Shown: positions 7,095-11,131 of the stretch, one piece after another
How the letters are laid out: each line of letters begins with the position of its first letter
Position numbering within the stretch: the first letter of the stretch is position 1
Source: Gemmatimonadota bacterium
GTDB taxonomy: Bacteria; Gemmatimonadota; Gemmatimonadetes; Palauibacterales; Palauibacteraceae
Length of the DNA stretch: 11,131 bases
Reading direction: 5' to 3'
Assembly (NCBI GenBank): GCA_029288095.1
Contig: JARFPW010000356.1
Span: forward strand, 1 to 11,131
The notes under the pieces: model-generated
What the model saw: the letters and a program-made list of their open reading frames with translations, nothing else
Told to the model about the DNA's origin: nothing
Databases searched by the model: none
Position numbers and translations under genes: made by a program

Positions 7095-8923
7095 TGCGGG
7101 CCCGCACTCCGGCACTCGTCGCGCTCGTCACTCTGGCAACGACCTCTGCGTTGCAGGGGCAAAATACTAGTGGTGCCCGTGCCGAAGAGAGCCGGACCCT
7201 GGCCCTGGCTACGCAGATGGAGCGGTCGGGCCAGCCGGCAGAGGCGGAGCGGGTGTTGATCGAGCTACTCGGATCCCAGCCGACGGCGGCCGGAGCTCTG
7301 GCGATGCTGGCCCAAATCGGGGCCGATCGGGGTGCGCCGGACCTGGTGCTTCCGTATGCGGAAGCGGCCGCCGAGAGAGCCGGTTACGAGCAAGCGTCGA
7401 TCCACCAGGTGCTTATTCGTGCGCTGGCCGATTCCGGGCTCGCGGACGAGGCTCTCGAGAGGGCCCGGGCGTGGGTGGCGGCGAGGCCCACCGATACCGC
7501 CGGATATGCCGAGCTCTCGTCAGCCTACGGCCGACTTGGGCAACCGGACGAAGCGATCCGGGTCCTGGTCGATGCCCGACAGCGAACCGGTGATGACGAC
7601 GTGTTCTCACAGGAACTTGCGCTGCTGTACCTGGCGGAGGGCGATCGGGATGCGGCGTCCCGCGAGTGGTTGAGGGTGCTGGCCTGGGGTGATGTCGGCG
7701 TGGCTGCGGTGGTGGCGCAGCTCCGGGCTCCCGGGGTCGATACGGAGGACGTAGTGGCCGGGATCGAACGAGCTCTGGAGAGCCCCGGCGTGGGCTTCAC
7801 GGCGCGCAGGGGAGGTCTCGAGCTGGCTCTCAAGCTGGATCGCCCCGCCTGGTCTCGACGCCTGGCCGAGACGCTCGCAGATCAGGCGCCGGATGAGATG
7901 CGGTGGCAACTGCTTCGGAAGTATTACCTGGACGCCCGCGACCAGGGATATCCGAACCATGCGCGCTGGGCTGCCGGGAGACTCGCGGCGGAAGCGACGG
8001 ACGCGGAGGATCGGCTTCAGTGGGAGGCTGTGGAGGCCAGCCTGGCCATGGACGAGGGAGACCGGGAGTACGCATCGAGGTCGTTTGACCGGATTCTGGC
8101 CGACTCGGAGCGCGGATCCGAAACTCGCAGGCTGGCCCTGCAGAGTCTCGTCGTCCTGCGAGCAGACCAGGATCCGAGCGCAGCCGAGCGATTCATCGCG
8201 CTGCACAGGGAGGAGTTCCCACAGCGCGAGGCCGATCTGGCCGGTATGGTGATCCGCCTGTCACGCGCGCATGTGCGGCGCGCCGATCTGGGGGCCGCGG
8301 CCCGAGTGCTGGGACTCGCCCCGCCGCAGCCCGATGACGCGTCGACCGCGGCACGGCTCGCCGCTCAGCGTGGGTACTTGTCGTTGTTCGGCGGGCAGAT
8401 CGCTGCCGCTCAGGCCCACCTCGAAACCGCGGGATTCATCCCGGGCGGCGATCCGGGAGAACGGACGGAGGTGCTCCTTTTCCTTGACGTTATGGACAAG
8501 GCCGACTCGGTCGATGTCGCAGCCTTGGGTCGAGGCATCTACTCACTGCTGGCCGGGCAGGGTCCGGTCTCCCTCATGCGGGCGGCGCGGGATTGGTCGT
8601 CCGCCCAACCAGGCTCTGCGGCGGCCGGACTGATGCGCCTGGCGGCCGGCGCTCTCGAGCGGGCCGAGTTGGAACCCGAGGCCGAGACAGTTCGCCGGTC
8701 GCTGATCGAGAGCTTCCCAACGGCTTCGGAGACGCCTGGCGCTCTGTTGTCGCTCGCCCGGGCGGCTTTGCCGGAGCGTCCGGCTGAATCACGCGCGTGG
8801 CTGCAGCGCCTGATCATCGACCATCCGGAGAGCGCACTCGCCCCCGTTGCCAGGCGGTTGCTTTCCGAGTTGGACCGCCAACTGCCAGCGGCAGCTGGTG
8901 GAGCGGAAGAGGCCACACTGTGA
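7091..8923 (+). CDS. exported TPR-repeat protein
   Basis: A 610-residue helical-repeat protein. GTG at 7091 overlaps the preceding stop (GTGA) and has AGGGAG (7078-7083) seven bases upstream; ATG at 7094 is an equally readable alternative that drops one residue. The N-terminus is a Sec-type signal (Arg3, Arg5, hydrophobic 8-20, likely cleavage around 20-24). TPR-like helix pairs are clearest at about 35-68, 102-135, 136-168 and 171-200, with consensus small/aromatic residues as in YAELSSAYGRLGQPDEAIRV. The middle and C-terminus stay Ala/Arg/Glu-rich and helical and end with a last repeat (RLIIDHPESALAPVARRLL) of the type seen in BamD/CpoB-like periplasmic TPR proteins. There is no catalytic motif. 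TPR arrays bind partner proteins, and the likely partners are the products of the adjacent genes, given the overlaps on both sides. The specific function is unknown. Confidence 0.85.
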   Translation: MMRARTPALVALVTLATTSALQGQNTSGARAEESRTLALATQMERSGQPAEAERVLIELLGSQPTAAGALAMLAQIGADRGAPDLVLPYAEAAAERAGYEQASIHQVLIRALADSGLADEALERARAWVAARPTDTAGYAELSSAYGRLGQPDEAIRVLVDARQRTGDDDVFSQELALLYLAEGDRDAASREWLRVLAWGDVGVAAVVAQLRAPGVDTEDVVAGIERALESPGVGFTARRGGLELALKLDRPAWSRRLAETLADQAPDEMRWQLLRKYYLDARDQGYPNHARWAAGRLAAEATDAEDRLQWEAVEASLAMDEGDREYASRSFDRILADSERGSETRRLALQSLVVLRADQDPSAAERFIALHREEFPQREADLAGMVIRLSRAHVRRADLGAAARVLGLAPPQPDDASTAARLAAQRGYLSLFGGQIAAAQAHLETAGFIPGGDPGERTEVLLFLDVMDKADSVDVAALGRGIYSLLAGQGPVSLMRAARDWSSAQPGSAAAGLMRLAAGALERAELEPEAETVRRSLIESFPTASETPGALLSLARAALPERPAESRAWLQRLIIDHPESALAPVARRLLSELDRQLPAAAGGAEEATL

Positions 8924-10191
8924 GACGGGCTATTCGTGTCCTGGCCATCTGCGCAACGGCGGTCGCGCTGACCGGTGTGGGGGCGGCCCCGGCCCAGACG
9001 CTTCTCGTTCCGATGGATGAGTCGCAGGAAAACCATTTGCGCGCCTACGGGCTCGTCTATTGGACGATTTCGGTGGGGGAGAGCGCCGAGTGGTTGCTGA
9101 ATTATCGATCCGGGAGTTTCCTCATCCCGAACCAGCAGCGAGTCGTGGAGAAGGCTGCGTTGATGGGTGTGACGGTACGCCCGCTCACCGGTGCCGAACT
9201 GGCCGGCCTGCGGGCGGAGGTCGAAGCCAGCAACATGGAGGCGGTGCCGCTCGAGAAGGCTCCGCGCATCGCGGTCTATACTCCGCCGAACAGTTCGCCG
9301 TGGGACGACGCCGTCACCATGGCCCTCGAATACGCTGAGATCCCGTATGAGCGGGTCTGGGACCCTGAGGTTCTCAACGGAGAGCTTACCGAATACGAGT
9401 GGCTGCATCTGCACCATGAGGACTTCACCGGCCAGTATTCCAAGTTCTACCTCACCTATACGAGATCTGAGTGGTTGCGTGAGGAAGTCGCACGTAACCA
9501 ACAAGTGGCCAATGAGTTCGGATACCTCAACGTTCCTGATTTGAAGAAGGCCGTGGCCGTACGGATTCGGGACTACGTGGAGGGCGGGGGATTCCTGTTC
9601 GCGATGTGCACGGCAACCGAGACCCTGGATCTTGCGCTGGCTGCCCAGGGGGTGGATATCGCGGCAGCCTTCGCCGATGGCTCACCTCCCGCGCCTGATG
9701 CCACGTCCGCCATGCAATGGCAGAGATCCATGGCGTTTCAGGACGCGACCATCGTACTGGATCCATCGCTTTCGGCGTTCAGTGAGATCGACGGGCACCA
9801 GGTCAATACGCCGTGGAGGAAGCCGCTGGGCAGCTTCACCCTGTTCGATTTCAGTGCAAAGATCGATCCGGTGGCTACCATGCTGACGCAGTCGCATGAG
9901 CGTGTGCTGGGCGACTTCTACGGCCTGACGACGAGCTTCAGTGCGCGGGTGGTGAAGGATGGGATACTAGAGCTGGCGAAGGATTCCAACCTGGGTACGA
10001 TCAAGTACTTGCACGGGAGCTACGGCAAGGGGAGCTTTACATTTCTCGGTGGTCATGATCCTGAGGATCCACAACACCTGATCGGCGACCCGGAGACCGA
10101 CCTGGAACTCAGGCGCAGTTCTCCGGGGTATCGTCTGATTCTGAACAATGTTCTGTATCCCGCCGCGAAGAAGAAAGCGCTGAAGACATGA
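8920..10191 (+). CDS. exported protein of the family mislabelled 'asparagine synthetase B'
   Basis: A 423-residue exported protein. Start GTG at 8920 overlaps the TPR gene stop (GTGA) and follows GGAAGAGG (8905-8912) by seven bases. It opens with a clean Sec signal (RR at 2-3, hydrophobic 7-20, APA before the cut after Ala25). I recognise the conserved family features: LLVPMDESQENHLRAYG (28-44), LLNYRSGSF (59-67), WLHLHHEDFTGQY (161-173), GGGFLFAMCTATETLD (222-237), the GGHDPED segment (377-383), SPGYRLILNN (401-410) and a Lys-rich tail PAAKKKALKT. Bacteroidota homologues are often named asparagine synthetase B, but there is no N-terminal catalytic Cys2, no ATP-pyrophosphatase SGG(x)DS loop, and the protein is exported. 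Cys230 after a strand and His379/Glu382 suggest a glutamine-amidotransferase/ThuA-like fold; this is inference. The true activity is unknown. Confidence 0.88.
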   Translation: MRRAIRVLAICATAVALTGVGAAPAQTLLVPMDESQENHLRAYGLVYWTISVGESAEWLLNYRSGSFLIPNQQRVVEKAALMGVTVRPLTGAELAGLRAEVEASNMEAVPLEKAPRIAVYTPPNSSPWDDAVTMALEYAEIPYERVWDPEVLNGELTEYEWLHLHHEDFTGQYSKFYLTYTRSEWLREEVARNQQVANEFGYLNVPDLKKAVAVRIRDYVEGGGFLFAMCTATETLDLALAAQGVDIAAAFADGSPPAPDATSAMQWQRSMAFQDATIVLDPSLSAFSEIDGHQVNTPWRKPLGSFTLFDFSAKIDPVATMLTQSHERVLGDFYGLTTSFSARVVKDGILELAKDSNLGTIKYLHGSYGKGSFTFLGGHDPEDPQHLIGDPETDLELRRSSPGYRLILNNVLYPAAKKKALKT

Positions 10192-10216
10192 CACGGATCG
10201 GCGCAGGGAATACGGC

Positions 10217-11068
10217 GTGAGGGATTCAGGCGAACCATTGAGCCTTGTGGCGCAACGACGCCGCGGCTACCGGCGTGCTCTCCGTGTCAGCCTCGGCATT
10301 TCGTTCATTGTCCACCTGTTCGTGATCCTCGTGCTGGGCCGGGCGCTGTCGCTGGACCCGGCTTCCTACCGCAGCCTTCAGGACAGACGTCTCGTCCAGG
10401 TGCAGGGTCTGCCGGTCGTCCAGGTGGACGAGGTGGTGCCAGCCGACGAGCCCGACCCGGAGGCGGTGCGTCTTCTGCCCGAGGACGAGCCTGAGCCCGA
10501 GTTGGACGAGGACGATCCGGATGACGTCGCGCCTGACGGAGCGGCGGCGGTGCCGGCTCCGCGACGCGACCCGATTGCGGGCCCACGTCTCACGAATGCC
10601 GAGAAGCTGCAGCCGCGTGAAGGAGACGAGCGCCTGTGGGATGACTTTGGGGACCAGCCGATGCCCGAGTATCTGGCCGCCAATCCGTATGCCGAGTACG
10701 AGGGCGAGATCAGGGCTCGACTGTCGGTGATGATCGACAGCATGGCGCTGTCCGAGGAGCAACGCCGCCGCGCCATGGAGTGGCTGTCGGGCGACGAGGG
10801 GCAGGAGTGGGGAGTGTCTCCGGACGGCATCCACCTCGGCGGCATGGTCATTCCCGTCAACCTGGCTCAGTTGCTGGCGGAGGAAGGCCCCGCGGGCCGC
10901 GAGAGCCGGCAGGAAATGCGCGATCTGCGCGACATTCTGCGTCAGGACATGATCCAGGACGCGGAAGCGATCCAGCGGGAGCGCGCCCTCGAGATGCGGG
11001 AGCGCACGAAAGCGGAGTTGGAACGGCTCGCCCGCGACTCGCTGGAAGCCGACGCCGACTCCACCTGA
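10217..11068 (+). CDS. TonB-like single-pass protein lacking the TonB C-terminal domain
   Basis: A 283-residue protein. GTG at 10217 follows AGGGAA (10205-10210) by six bases and lies 25 bases after the preceding stop. Layout: a basic cytoplasmic head (RRR at 14-16, RR at 19-20); one transmembrane helix (about 24-41) containing Ser-x-x-x-His (Ser29, His33), the motif through which TonB couples to ExbB/ExbD; a Pro-rich, strongly acidic linker (18 Asp/Glu and one Arg in residues 71-110); a moderately conserved-looking block (about 145-220: NPYAEYEGEIRARL, WGVSPDGIHLGGMVIPV); and a charged helical C-terminus (226-280), probably a coiled coil. No TonB-type beta C-terminal domain is present, and the frame ends normally in TGA. 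It may be an energised or purely anchoring partner of the upstream exported proteins; TonB/TolA-like is the nearest label, but not a firm one. Confidence 0.8.
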   Translation: MRDSGEPLSLVAQRRRGYRRALRVSLGISFIVHLFVILVLGRALSLDPASYRSLQDRRLVQVQGLPVVQVDEVVPADEPDPEAVRLLPEDEPEPELDEDDPDDVAPDGAAAVPAPRRDPIAGPRLTNAEKLQPREGDERLWDDFGDQPMPEYLAANPYAEYEGEIRARLSVMIDSMALSEEQRRRAMEWLSGDEGQEWGVSPDGIHLGGMVIPVNLAQLLAEEGPAGRESRQEMRDLRDILRQDMIQDAEAIQRERALEMRERTKAELERLARDSLEADADST

Positions 11069-11096
11069 CGCACCCACGCCGGCCAGCCGACATCTC

Positions 11097-11116
11097 GCCC
11101 CGGGCTACGCTGGGGC
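11097..11116. terminator. weak hairpin near the window end, possible terminator
   Basis: GCCCC (11097-11101) pairs with GGGGC (11112-11116), with one extra G-T pair, 29 bases after the last stop codon. Only scattered Ts follow (TTAGACC...), and the sequence then runs into adapter-like bases, so the genomic sequence that would decide between terminator and chance is missing. Confidence 0.25.
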
Positions 11117-11122
11117 TTAGAC

Positions 11123-11131
11123 CTGTCTCTT
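11123..11131. other. probable Nextera adapter remnant at contig end
   Basis: The last nine bases, CTGTCTCTT, equal the first nine bases of the Nextera transposase mosaic-end read-through sequence (known to continue ATACACATCT). Their position exactly at the terminus makes an untrimmed adapter more likely than genomic sequence. Confidence 0.75.

Noticed and set aside
8797..10191. Earlier start for the AsnB-like gene
   Set aside because: The extra 41 codons lie inside the TPR gene in another frame and would bury a clean signal peptide; GTG at 8920 has its own ribosome-binding site.
8920..10191. Asparagine synthetase B function
   Set aside because: The N-terminal nucleophile Cys and the ATP-pyrophosphatase loop are missing and the protein is exported. 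The name is only an inherited database label.
10217..11068. Canonical TonB
   Set aside because: Only the N-terminal anchor fits. The C-terminal domain is absent, although the frame ends in a normal stop codon.
10226..11077. 283-codon antisense frame opposite the last gene
   Set aside because: This is a shadow frame typical of high-G+C coding sequence. The sense frame has a ribosome-binding site, a transmembrane anchor and operon placement; the antisense product shows no domain.

Overview
The window is a G+C-rich bacterial fragment carrying eight protein genes and no RNA genes, mobile elements or CRISPR arrays. It probably comes from a Gram-negative member of the FCB group, most likely Gemmatimonadota. 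The reasons are the high G+C, the frequent GTG starts, Sec-exported envelope proteins with a TonB-type N-terminus, and a secreted 'asparagine synthetase B'-labelled family that I otherwise know from Bacteroidota. This assignment comes from memory of protein families, not from a search.

Left part (1-2819), housekeeping genes: the 3' half of clpB (disaggregase); a small secreted protein or lipoprotein of unknown function; a methylmalonyl-CoA epimerase on the minus strand, whose stop codon physically overlaps that of the secreted-protein gene; and trxA, transcribed divergently from the epimerase. Two hairpins follow trxA. The second is a strong intrinsic terminator whose T-tract runs directly into the ATG of rsmI.

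Right part (2887-11068), a tight plus-strand operon: rsmI (16S rRNA 2'-O-methyltransferase); a 1110-residue DUF4175-like inner-membrane protein with a periplasmic beta-rich region and a very long coiled coil; a 610-residue exported TPR protein; a 423-residue exported protein of the family mislabelled 'asparagine synthetase B'; and a 283-residue protein with a TonB-like energisable transmembrane anchor but no TonB C-terminal domain. The first three junctions are all 4-base GTGA overlaps, and the fourth gap is 25 bases, so co-translation is very likely. The last four genes all encode predicted envelope proteins and look like an undescribed inner-membrane/periplasmic system. This is the most interesting content of the window.

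The sequence ends in nine bases identical to the start of the Nextera transposase adapter. The right edge is therefore probably a contig end with residual adapter, and the operon may continue beyond it.
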